DNA of 64,000 nucleotides from Pseudomonas nunensis. Its GTDB lineage: Bacteria > Pseudomonadota > Gammaproteobacteria > Pseudomonadales > Pseudomonadaceae. Under the pieces are notes generated by a model that had not been told where the DNA came from, searched no databases, and worked only from the letters and a program-made list of their open reading frames with translations. The translations under genes were made by a program, and so were the position numbers. Where the stretch lies: NCBI RefSeq assembly GCF_024296925.1, contig NZ_CP101125.1, positions 2,048,501-2,112,500 of the forward strand, written 5' to 3'. Positions 42,659 to 50,365 of this stretch are shown piece after piece. The number at the start of each line of letters is the position of its first letter. The first letter of the stretch is position 1.

Positions 42659-43933
42659 TTATTGAGAGGTGAAAGCCGGTTGTCTTTTTTCGGTCACAGA
42701 CACCGTCGACGGGTAATGCAGAAACTTGGGCAATGGCAGTCGCGCCACGAGGAATTCATCGACCGGACGACCCATGAGTGCATCGACGATGCGTGCACTG
42801 GCCTGGCCGTCGCCATACGGGTTGGCCGCCTGGGAACAACGACGCCACAGCAGGTCGTCATCGAACAGCGCGTTGACCCCGGCGATGATCGAGTCCGGCG
42901 CGGTACCGACCAGGCGCACAGTGCCCGCCGCGACCGCTTCCGGGCGCTCGGTGACATCGCGCATCACCAACACCGGTTTGCCCAGGGACGGCGCTTCTTC
43001 CTGCACGCCACCGGAGTCGGTGAGGATCACATGAGCCCGCTGCATCAGGCGCACAAACGCCAGGTAGTCCAGCGGCTTGATCAAGTGCACGTTGGGCAGA
43101 CCGCCCAGTTGCTCGGTGACCGGGCCGATGACATTCGGGTTCAAGTGCACCGGGTAGACGATCTGGATGTCCGCGCGTTGCGCCAGATGGCTCAGGGCCT
43201 TGCAGATGTCGAGGAAGCCTTCGCCGAAGTTTTCCCGACGATGCCCTGTCACCAGCAGCACCTTGCGATCGGCTCGCAGAAACGAGAATTGGCGGTCCAG
43301 GCTGGCGCGCAAATCAGCGTCCTGCTCGATGCGCCGGGCGGTCATTTGCAGCGCGTCGATCACCGTGTTGCCGGTGACGAAGGTGCGACCCTGCAGGCGT
43401 TCGTCGAGCAGGTTCTGCCGCGATTCATCGGTCGGCGCGAACAGCATGTCCGCACCGAGGTCGATGCAGCGCCGGTTCATTTCTTCCGGCCACGGGCTGT
43501 AGATATCTCCGGTGCGCAGCCCGGCTTCGACATGGCCGACCGGGATGCGCCGATGGAACGAGGCCATTGCGGCGACCATGGCCGAGGTGGTGTCGCCATG
43601 CACCAGCACACGGTCCGGGCAGGTCTGTTCCAGCACCGGATCAATCGCCGCGTAGAGCGCCGCCGTCAGCGAGTTGAGCGTCTGGTGCGGCGTCATCACA
43701 TCAAGGGTGTAATCGGCCTGGAGGTCAAACAGATCCAGCACCTGCTTAAGCATGCTTTGATGTTGGCCCGTGATGCAGATCTGCGAATGAATGCCAGGTT
43801 CTGCAGCAAGGGCTTTGACCAAAGGCGCCATCTTGATGGCTTCTGGGCGGGTACCGAAGATCGAAAGGATTTTAATCCTTGGATGATGACGAGCGATGAG
43901 AGGCCTTCCTTGCGCAGTTTTAGTGCGCAGCAC
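42659..43933 (-). CDS. wecB: UDP-N-acetylglucosamine 2-epimerase (non-hydrolysing)
   Basis: 424 residues, first gene of the exopolysaccharide operon. Converts UDP-GlcNAc to UDP-ManNAc. Motifs: LSIFGTRPEAIKMAPLVKAL, VHGDTTSAMVAAMASF, HVEAGLRTGDIYSPWPEEMN, LVTGHRRENFGEGF and DSGGVQEEAPSLGKPVLVM. The frame begins at GTG 43933 without a clear ribosome site; the conserved protein starts about 20 residues in, so the true start is uncertain. A WecB is needed for the NfrB glycan in E. coli, which supports a ManNAc-type polymer here. Confidence 0.9.
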   Translation of the reverse strand: MLRTKTAQGRPLIARHHPRIKILSIFGTRPEAIKMAPLVKALAAEPGIHSQICITGQHQSMLKQVLDLFDLQADYTLDVMTPHQTLNSLTAALYAAIDPVLEQTCPDRVLVHGDTTSAMVAAMASFHRRIPVGHVEAGLRTGDIYSPWPEEMNRRCIDLGADMLFAPTDESRQNLLDERLQGRTFVTGNTVIDALQMTARRIEQDADLRASLDRQFSFLRADRKVLLVTGHRRENFGEGFLDICKALSHLAQRADIQIVYPVHLNPNVIGPVTEQLGGLPNVHLIKPLDYLAFVRLMQRAHVILTDSGGVQEEAPSLGKPVLVMRDVTERPEAVAAGTVRLVGTAPDSIIAGVNALFDDDLLWRRCSQAANPYGDGQASARIVDALMGRPVDEFLVARLPLPKFLHYPSTVSVTEKRQPAFTSQ

Positions 43934-44520
43934 AAGAGCAGACCCAAGTTTTTGTTTAACTTGAGCGAGCTGGTGTTATTGGATTTTAGTTAAAGCCGGG
44001 AGGGCATCAGCGTGATGGCTGATGTTCACTTCATGTGAGAGGGGTGTATCGCCTGGAACCCGGAAGCGGCCGGATTATTAGCATTGAAGATAGGATTGTT
44101 AAAGCGTTATATGCGCTTTTTTATTAAATAAATAAGATTGAAACTTTCATGTTTGAGGTCGGTCTTTTGTTGTTTTGTGTAATTCGTGGAGAATCATTTT
44201 TAGTTGTGATTTAACTTTTAAAGTATTGTTTTTAAAGGATTATTTTTAATGTGTGTCCGTTCGTCAGTGCGCGTGAATTATTTGTTTAGTCTGGTGGTCG
44301 CGATTTTTAAGTTGGGCGATTGGATTTGTCGCTCAGTCACTTAAATGGCGCCTGAATGTTGTCACTCTACTACAACGAGCGGTCCGTAGTAGTAAGTTTG
44401 TTGCAATTGATCTGTTGTGCGTATTTGCAGTGTAGAAGAGTTTAGTTGTAATAGTTGAACTTTTCCAAAGTGCGCAATTCACCGTTGGCAAAAAAAACAG
44501 AATTACCTGCAATGGAAACA
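43934..44520. promoter_or_regulatory. AT-rich leader/promoter of the exopolysaccharide operon
   Basis: No convincing gene in 43934-44601. From about 44080 to 44460 the sequence is far more AT-rich than the rest of the window (runs such as TTTTTTATTAAATAAATAAG and TTTTTAAAGGATTATTTTTA), as expected for a silenced or bent promoter. CTACTAC (44367-44373) and GTAGTAG (44386-44392) form a dyad. It must hold the promoter of wecB-nfrA (minus) and of the transaminase gene (plus). Confidence 0.5.
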
Positions 44521-44550
44521 GCACCTACCCATTTGGAGTATGGCGCCGCC
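44521..44550 (+). promoter_or_regulatory. 30-base promoter motif, copy 1 (transaminase gene)
   Basis: Contains CCTACCCATTTGGAGTATGG with a CCAT-N7-ATGG dyad, followed by YGCCGCC. The same 30 bases, with one change, occur at 46950-46979 before the PotF-like gene. It lies 52 bases before ATG 44602. It is probably the operator of the LuxR-type regulator encoded between the two copies. Confidence 0.6.
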
Positions 44551-44601
44551 AGGCAATCGGCTGAATGATCGGCATCACAACTATTCGAGAGGGATGCGTT
44601 C

Positions 44602-46020
44602 ATGCCGATTTCAAAACCAGCCGTTTTGACCCCTGCCGAGCAGGCCAATCTGACCCGTGCGGACAAGGCGCATTACATGCACGGCTACCACGTGTTCGAT
44701 GACCACGCGGAGCAGGGCGCGCTGAACATTGTGGCCGGTGAAGGCGCTTACATCTACGACGCCGACGGCAACCGATTCCTCGATGCAGTGGGCGGCATGT
44801 GGTGCACCAATATCGGCCTGGGTCGTGAAGAAATGGCTGACGCCATCGCTGACCAGGTGCGTCAATTGGCCTATTCGAATCCCTTCTCCGACATGGCGAA
44901 TAGCGTCGCCATCCGCTTGTGCGAGAAACTTGCGAGCCTGGCGCCGGGGGATCTGGATCATGTGTTCCTGACCACCGGCGGTTCGACGGCGGTGGACACC
45001 AGCTACCGGTTGATTCAGTACTATCAGAACTGCCGGGGCAAACCCGAGAAAAAGCATGTAATCGCCCGGCATGGCGCCTATCACGGCTCCACTTGCCTGA
45101 CGATGTCGATTGGCAACAAGGCCGCGGACCGGGTCCCGGAGTTCGATTATGCCCACGATAAAATCCATCACGTTTCCAGCCCCAATCCTTACCGGGCTCC
45201 GGAGGGCATGGATGAAGCGCAACTGCTGGAGTTCCTGATCGGCGAGTTCGAAGACAAGATCCTGAGCATCGGTGCGGACAAGGTTGCCGCGTTCTACGCC
45301 GAGCCGATCATGGGCTCGGGCGGCGTGATCATTCCACCAGAAGGTTATCTGCGGCGGATGTGGGAGGTGTGCCAGAAGTACGACATTCTGTTTGTCGCGG
45401 ATGAAGTGGTGACGTCCTTCGGGCGCCTGGGCAAGTTCTTTTCCTCCCTCGATGTGTTCGGTGTGCAACCCGACATCATCACCACCGCCAAAGGCCTGAC
45501 TTCTGCTTATCTGCCGCTGGGCGCCTGCATCTTTTCCCAACGCATCTGGGACGTGATCAGCGAGCCGGGCCAGGGGCGCTGTTTCACCCACGGCTTTACC
45601 TACAGCGGTCATCCGGTGTGCTGCACGGCGGCGCTGAAGAACATCGAAATCATCGAGCGGGAGAACCTGCTGGCGCATGTGGATGATGTGGGCGCGTACT
45701 TTGAGCAGCGCCTGAAGACCCTGGAAGGCTTGCCGCTGGTGGGGGACGTGCGCTGCAAGAAATTGATGGCTTGCGTTGAATTCGTCGAAGACAAACGCAC
45801 GAAAAAGCTGTTTCCGGAGGCGTTGAACATCGGCGAGAAAATCCATCTGCGCGCCCAGTACAAAGGCTTGCTGGTGCGGCCGATCGTGCACCTCAATGTG
45901 ATGTCGCCGCCGCTGACGATCAGCCATGCGCAGGTCGATGAGATCGTCGAGACGCTGCGCGAATGCATCCTCGAAGTCGCCGTTGAGCTGCAATGCAGCG
46001 GTGATTACGCCGGGCAATGA
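44602..46020 (+). CDS. Class III PLP transaminase, polyamine/omega-amino-acid type
   Basis: 472 residues from ATG 44602 (GAGAGGG before it). Features: MWCTNIGLGREEMADAIADQ, HVFLTTGGSTAVDTSYRLIQ, GAYHGSTCLTMSIG, LFVADEVVTSFGRLGKFF, and the PLP lysine in IITTAKGLTSAYLPLGA. It resembles putrescine/beta-alanine/omega-amino-acid:pyruvate transaminases such as SpuC. With a PotF-like binding protein under the same promoter motif, a diamine or related amine is the likely donor. It ends in an ATGA overlap with a possible early start of the regulator. Confidence 0.9.
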   Translation: MPISKPAVLTPAEQANLTRADKAHYMHGYHVFDDHAEQGALNIVAGEGAYIYDADGNRFLDAVGGMWCTNIGLGREEMADAIADQVRQLAYSNPFSDMANSVAIRLCEKLASLAPGDLDHVFLTTGGSTAVDTSYRLIQYYQNCRGKPEKKHVIARHGAYHGSTCLTMSIGNKAADRVPEFDYAHDKIHHVSSPNPYRAPEGMDEAQLLEFLIGEFEDKILSIGADKVAAFYAEPIMGSGGVIIPPEGYLRRMWEVCQKYDILFVADEVVTSFGRLGKFFSSLDVFGVQPDIITTAKGLTSAYLPLGACIFSQRIWDVISEPGQGRCFTHGFTYSGHPVCCTAALKNIEIIERENLLAHVDDVGAYFEQRLKTLEGLPLVGDVRCKKLMACVEFVEDKRTKKLFPEALNIGEKIHLRAQYKGLLVRPIVHLNVMSPPLTISHAQVDEIVETLRECILEVAVELQCSGDYAGQ

Positions 46021-46073
46021 GCCGGCGTTTCGCACCTTTGCGCGGGGAGGGGGCAATCGCTAGACTGGCCGGC

Positions 46074-46913
46074 ATGAACTCATCGGCCCCCCCTCATTCG
46101 ATCACCCTGGCACTGCATGCGCTGCACCAATGGCATGTGGAACTCGAGCGCGCGTTCCAGCATGGCGCCGAGCCCGATGCGCTGCGGCATTTGGTGGTGG
46201 CGCTGACGGCGCTGGCGCCGGTCGAGTCGGTGATGATCAGCCTGGAGCGCAAGGACTGTCCGCCCAGGTTGCTGTATCAGCAAGGCATTCCCGAGCAGCA
46301 CCTGGACGCGATCCTCAATCGCTACTTCTCGGTGGGCTACTTGCTCGATCCTTTCTGCCTGGCGGTGGACAGTGGCCTGGCCCAAGGCTTTTATTCGCTG
46401 GCCGAAATCGCCCCAGATGACTTTTTCGACAGCGATTACTACAAGACCTATTACCTGAACCTGGGCTGCACCGAAGACAGCTATTACATCGTCAACCTGG
46501 ACGACCACAGCAAGATTTCCGTCAGTCTGTTCCAGGGCATGGGCGCCAGCAGCTTGAGCGCCGACCAACTAGATGTGCTGCGGGCCGTCGAGCCGATGGT
46601 GCGGTTGTTCATCCGCCGGTGCGGCTACATTGACCAGCAGCGCGATTCAATCATGACGCCAGCGGCGTCGACGGCAGTCAATCAGCGCATCCAGGTGGCG
46701 ATGGCGCAGTTCGGCTGTGACGTGCTGACCGAGCGCGAACGCGAGAGTGCGCACATGGTCTTGCGCGGGCACTCGATCAAATCCGCCGCTCGGGAAATGG
46801 GCATCTCCCCCGAGACCGTGCGCATGCACCGGAAAAACCTGTATTTGAAGCTGGGCATCAACTCGCAGTCGGAGTTGTTTGCGCTGTTTATCGAGTGGTT
46901 GCAGAAAGCTTAG
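46074..46913 (+). CDS. LuxR-family transcriptional regulator (autoinducer-domain-like)
   Basis: About 279 residues from ATG 46074; an in-frame ATG at 46017 overlapping the transaminase stop is possible. The N-terminal two thirds are a ligand-binding-like domain without the usual acyl-homoserine lactone signature that I can see (RYFSVGYLLDPFCLAVDSGL; FFDSDYYKTYYLNLGCTEDS). The C-terminus is a LuxR helix-turn-helix (LTERERESAHMVLRGHSIKS, VRMHRKNLYLKLGINSQSEL). It lies between the two genes whose promoters share a 30-base motif and is the obvious candidate to bind it, perhaps in response to an amine. Confidence 0.85.
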   Translation: MNSSAPPHSITLALHALHQWHVELERAFQHGAEPDALRHLVVALTALAPVESVMISLERKDCPPRLLYQQGIPEQHLDAILNRYFSVGYLLDPFCLAVDSGLAQGFYSLAEIAPDDFFDSDYYKTYYLNLGCTEDSYYIVNLDDHSKISVSLFQGMGASSLSADQLDVLRAVEPMVRLFIRRCGYIDQQRDSIMTPAASTAVNQRIQVAMAQFGCDVLTERERESAHMVLRGHSIKSAAREMGISPETVRMHRKNLYLKLGINSQSELFALFIEWLQKA

Positions 46914-46949
46914 AGCGGCATCGCAACCCATCCTGTCGACCCAAAAAGT

Positions 46950-46979
46950 GCACCTACCCATTTGGAGTATGGTGCCGCC
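46950..46979 (+). promoter_or_regulatory. 30-base promoter motif, copy 2 (PotF-like gene)
   Basis: CCTACCCATTTGGAGTATGG embedded in the same 30-base block as at 44521-44550, with T in place of C near the right end. It lies 68 bases before ATG 47047 and just after the stop of the LuxR gene, so the PotF-like gene has its own promoter. Confidence 0.6.
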
Positions 46980-47046
46980 CCCGCAATGGCTAAATAGTAA
47001 AGGCGCACGCTTCCTTCAGAAGAAAAACACCAAAAGGTGAATAGAA

Positions 47047-48144
47047 ATGCGAACTGCGCTAGCCATCCTTTCCAGTCTGTTGCTTTTCCCTGTGTGCTCG
47101 GTGACTCATGCGGCGGAGGCGGATGACACGCTGCGCATCTACAACTGGTCGGACTACATCGGTGAACACACCCTGGCGAATTTCCAGAAGGCCACCGGGA
47201 TCAAAGTCATCTACGACACTTTTGATGGTTACGAAACAGTCCAGGCCAAACTGCTGACCGGCCACTCCGGTTATGACCTGGTGATGCTCAACGCGTCGCT
47301 GGTTCCGCCGTTGATCAAGGCAAACGTGTTCCAGCCGCTGGACAAGAAGCAGTTGCCGAGCTGGAGCAACCTGAACCCGGAGATTGTGCAGAAGTTGCAG
47401 GCTTACGACCCGGGGCTTATCTATTCGGCGCCTTACACCTGGGGCAGTAACGGGGTGACCTACAACGTCGACATGATCAAGGAACGGATGCCAGATGCGC
47501 CGATCGGTTCACTGGCGATGCTGTTCGATCCGAAAGTGGTTTCGCGCTTCGCCGATTGCGGCGTGACAATGCTCGATGCTCCCACCGAAGTGCTTCCGCT
47601 GGTCCTGCAATACCTTGGCCGCGACCCGCAAAGTGCTTCCGCCGAAGACCTCAAGGCCGCGCAGGACGTGCTGTTGGCGGTCCGCCCGTACATCAAGAAG
47701 TTTGATTCGGTGAGTTACCTCAACAGTTTGCCCAACGGCGACACTTGCCTGGCGATGACATGGTCGGGTGACGCCGCCACCGCACAGGCGCGGGCGAAAG
47801 AAGCGGGGCTCAAGACCAACTTGTCGTATTTCGTGCCCAAGGAAGGTTCGCTGATCTGGTTCGACGACCTGTACATCCCGAAAGATTCGACGCATGCCGC
47901 GAATGCGCACAAGTTCATCGAGTTCCTGTTGCAGCCGCAGAACATGGCCGACGTCACTAACTTGATTCACTACGCCAACAGCAACTCGGCGGCGACCGCG
48001 TTAGTCGATGCCGATGTGCTGGCCACGGCGGCGATCTACCCGGATGACGCGACACGCCAGCGCCTGTTCACGCAAAAGACCCACGACGCCCAAGGCATGC
48101 GGGCCATGACCCGGGTGTGGAACAACGTGAAGACCGGCAAGTAA
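47047..48144 (+). CDS. PotF-like polyamine-binding periplasmic protein
   Basis: 365 residues, signal peptide ending SVTHAAEADD. The mature start LRIYNWSDYIGEHTLANFQK and the segment IKVIYDTFDGYETVQAKLLT are hallmarks of PotF/PotD/SpuD binding proteins for putrescine or spermidine; YSAPYTWGSNGVTYN and LIWFDDLYIPKDS match the ligand pocket. No permease or ATPase gene is nearby, so it must use another transporter or act as a sensor. A hairpin terminator follows at 48251. Confidence 0.9.
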   Translation: MRTALAILSSLLLFPVCSVTHAAEADDTLRIYNWSDYIGEHTLANFQKATGIKVIYDTFDGYETVQAKLLTGHSGYDLVMLNASLVPPLIKANVFQPLDKKQLPSWSNLNPEIVQKLQAYDPGLIYSAPYTWGSNGVTYNVDMIKERMPDAPIGSLAMLFDPKVVSRFADCGVTMLDAPTEVLPLVLQYLGRDPQSASAEDLKAAQDVLLAVRPYIKKFDSVSYLNSLPNGDTCLAMTWSGDAATAQARAKEAGLKTNLSYFVPKEGSLIWFDDLYIPKDSTHAANAHKFIEFLLQPQNMADVTNLIHYANSNSAATALVDADVLATAAIYPDDATRQRLFTQKTHDAQGMRAMTRVWNNVKTGK

Positions 48145-48179
48145 GACCGGCGCGCTACCGATGGATTAGGTAGGGAGTT

Positions 48180-48322
48180 GTTCGAAGATGTAACAACTTC
48201 CACCCGTCTCCCTCTCGGTTCGTGAAAAACCAGAAATTAATCAATGAATTAAGTCCTGTAACGCATGTTACAGGGACTTTTGGCACGGGATTGCCGCCTT
48301 ACTGAACACTTGTTTAGTATCG
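48180..48322 (+). promoter_or_regulatory. Promoter of the acyl-CoA operon, copy of the one at 54681
   Basis: Three blocks: GTTCGAAGATGTAACAACT (48180-48198), CAATGAATTAA (48242-48252) and the TetR-type operator CTGAACACTTGTTTAG continuing TATCG (48302-48322). The same blocks with identical spacings (62 and 60 bases) recur at 54681-54823. The operator half-sites CTGAAC and GTTTAG have the 4-base spacer of the other sites in this region. The coding start is 70 bases after the operator begins. Confidence 0.7.
48251..48281 (+). terminator. Hairpin after the PotF-like gene
   Basis: AAGTCCTGTAAC (48251-48262), loop GCAT, GTTACAGGGACTT (48267-48279) and four T residues. The inner CCTGTAACGCATGTTACAGG is a perfect dyad, so it may also be a protein site; the terminator reading is supported by position and the short T-run. 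Confidence 0.6.
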
Positions 48323-48371
48323 GCAGCAATTCAACTCCCGCAACTCAAAAACAATAAGACGAGGGCCGTTC

Positions 48372-49163
48372 ATGACTTCTCATTCGACACTGCTGAGCCG
48401 GGTAGAAAACGGCATCGCCTGGGTCACGCTCAATCGCCCGGAACAGCGCAACGCGTTGGACATTCCGACCCTGAAGGCCTTGATCAACCTGCTCGACGAG
48501 CACGATGCCAACCCTGACGTCCGGGTGCTGGTGTTGACGGGTTCCGGCAAAGGCTTTTGCGCGGGCGCCGATGTGGCCGAATGGGCCGATGCGGAAAGCC
48601 GCGGCATCCTCGAAACCTACGGCTGGACCGAAACCGCCCACACCTTGATGAACCGCCTGCACGGTTTCAGCAAACCGAGCATCGCCGCCATTAACGGCAT
48701 CGCGGTCGGAGCCGGGATGGATTTGACCCTGACATGCGATTTTCGCCTGGCCGCCCAATCCGCGCGGTTCAAGGCCGGCTACACCAGCCTGGCCTATTCG
48801 CCGGATGCGGGCGCGAGTTGGCACCTGCCACGCCTGATCGGCGCCGAACAGGCCAAGCGCCTGCTGTTCCTCGATGAAATCTGGAGTGCCGATCGCGCAT
48901 TGGCTACCGGTTTGGTCAGTGAAATCTGCGCCGATGAGCAGTTGCTGGACAGCGCCGCCGAGCTCGCAACGCGCCTGGCCAACGGCCCGACCTTCGCCTT
49001 CAAGCAGACCAAAGTGCTGATCCGCGACGGCGCCCAACGCAGCCTCGCCGAACAGCTTGAGGCCGAGCAGGCCGCCGGTTTGCTCTGCGGTCGCAGCCAT
49101 GACGGCGCCGAAGCCCTCAAGGCTGCCGTGGAAAAACGCACCCCTCACTTTATCGGCCGCTAA
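48372..49163 (+). CDS. Enoyl-CoA hydratase/isomerase family protein
   Basis: 263 residues, crotonase fold. Oxyanion-hole segments GSGKGFCAGADVAEWADAES and NGIAVGAGMDLTLTCDFRLA are intact; the second catalytic position reads YSPDAGASWHLPRLIG with an acidic Asp, as in PaaG-like members rather than the Glu-Glu hydratases. It acts on a 2-enoyl-CoA or isomerises one. First gene of an operon with an acyl-CoA dehydrogenase and an acyl-CoA synthetase. Confidence 0.9.
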   Translation: MTSHSTLLSRVENGIAWVTLNRPEQRNALDIPTLKALINLLDEHDANPDVRVLVLTGSGKGFCAGADVAEWADAESRGILETYGWTETAHTLMNRLHGFSKPSIAAINGIAVGAGMDLTLTCDFRLAAQSARFKAGYTSLAYSPDAGASWHLPRLIGAEQAKRLLFLDEIWSADRALATGLVSEICADEQLLDSAAELATRLANGPTFAFKQTKVLIRDGAQRSLAEQLEAEQAAGLLCGRSHDGAEALKAAVEKRTPHFIGR

Positions 49164-49186
49164 TCCAACAGCAGGGACGTACAGCC

Positions 49187-50347
49187 ATGAATTTCCAACT
49201 GACTCAAGAGCAGGACATGCTGGTGGAAGCGGTGCGGCGTTTTGTCGAGAAAGAGCTGCTGCCCCACGAAGAAACCGTCGACCGCGCCGATGCCGTGCCG
49301 CCGGAACTGGCCGCGCAGATTCGCGCCAAGGCAATCGCCGCAGGTTTCTACGCCTTCAACATGCCGGAAGAGGTCGGCGGTGGCGGCCTCGATTACCTGT
49401 CCCAGGCGCTGGTCGAGCGTGAGCTGTCGAAGGTGTCGTGGGCGCTGCATGTGTTCGTCGCGCGTCCGTCGAAAATCCTCATGGCTTGCACCGGCGCGCA
49501 GGTCGAGGACTATCTGTTGCCCTGCGTGCGCGGCGAGAAGGTCGACTGTTTTGCCCTGACCGAACCGGGCGCCGGCTCCGACGCCAACGCGATCAAGACC
49601 CGCGCCGTGCGGGATGGCGATGACTTCGTGATCAACGGCAGCAAGCATTTCATCAGCCACGCCGGCCATGCCGATTTCGCGATTGTGTTCGCGGTCACCG
49701 ACACCTATGAGCACAACGGCCGCCAGCGCAACGCCGTGACGTCGTTCCTGGTGGATCGCGACACACCGGGGATGACCATCCGCCGTGGCCCGAAATGCGT
49801 GAGCAATCGCGGTTATCACACCAGCGAGATCTTCTTCGACGACTGCCGCGTGCCGGCCTCCAAGGTGCTGGGTGAAGTCGGCAAAGGTTGGGAGGTTGCC
49901 AACGCCTGGTTGACTGCGGGCCGGGTGATGGTGGCGGCCAACTGTGTCGGTCAGGCCCAGCGTGCGCTGGACGTGGCGCTGCAATGGGCGGCGGACCGCA
50001 AACAATTCGGCCACGCCATTGGCACCTACCAGGGCATCTCGTTCAAGTTGGCGGACATGGCCACCGAAATCCGCGCCGCCGAACTGCTGGCGCTGCATGC
50101 CGCCTGGAAAATGGACCAGGGCACCATGACCGACGGCGAGGCCGGCATGGCCAAGCTGTTCGCCAGCGAAGTATTGGGCCGCGCGGCCGATGAGGCGGTG
50201 CAGATTTTTGGCGGCATGGGCCTGATGGACGAAGGGCCGGTGGAGCGCATCTGGCGCAACGCGCGGATCGAGCGGATCTGGGAAGGCACGTCGGAGATCC
50301 AGCGCCACATCATTTCCCGCGAACTGCTGCGGCCATTGCTGCGTTGA
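49187..50347 (+). CDS. Acyl-CoA dehydrogenase
   Basis: 386 residues, full-length FAD enzyme. Motifs: CFALTEPGAGSDANAIKTRA, VINGSKHFISHAGHADFAIV, DRKQFGHAIGTYQGISFKLA and the C-terminal WEGTSEIQRHIISRELL, whose Glu366 is the expected catalytic base. It introduces the 2,3 double bond in an acyl-CoA, the step before the hydratase. The acyl chain is unknown. 23 bases after the hydratase gene. Confidence 0.94.
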   Translation: MNFQLTQEQDMLVEAVRRFVEKELLPHEETVDRADAVPPELAAQIRAKAIAAGFYAFNMPEEVGGGGLDYLSQALVERELSKVSWALHVFVARPSKILMACTGAQVEDYLLPCVRGEKVDCFALTEPGAGSDANAIKTRAVRDGDDFVINGSKHFISHAGHADFAIVFAVTDTYEHNGRQRNAVTSFLVDRDTPGMTIRRGPKCVSNRGYHTSEIFFDDCRVPASKVLGEVGKGWEVANAWLTAGRVMVAANCVGQAQRALDVALQWAADRKQFGHAIGTYQGISFKLADMATEIRAAELLALHAAWKMDQGTMTDGEAGMAKLFASEVLGRAADEAVQIFGGMGLMDEGPVERIWRNARIERIWEGTSEIQRHIISRELLRPLLR

Positions 50348-50365
50348 TCGGTCGAGGAGAATCCC

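Noticed and set aside
39087..42665. Plus-strand frame of 1192 codons opposite nfrB and the BcsB-like gene
   Set aside because: It is the exact antisense of two well-supported genes, has no ribosome site and has the Gln/His/Arg-rich composition of a high-GC shadow frame.
48255..48274. CCTGTAACGCATGTTACAGG considered as a regulator site of the acyl-CoA operon
   Set aside because: It has no counterpart in the paralogous promoter at 54681 and fits a terminator for the PotF-like gene, so I list it as a hairpin; a protein site is not excluded.
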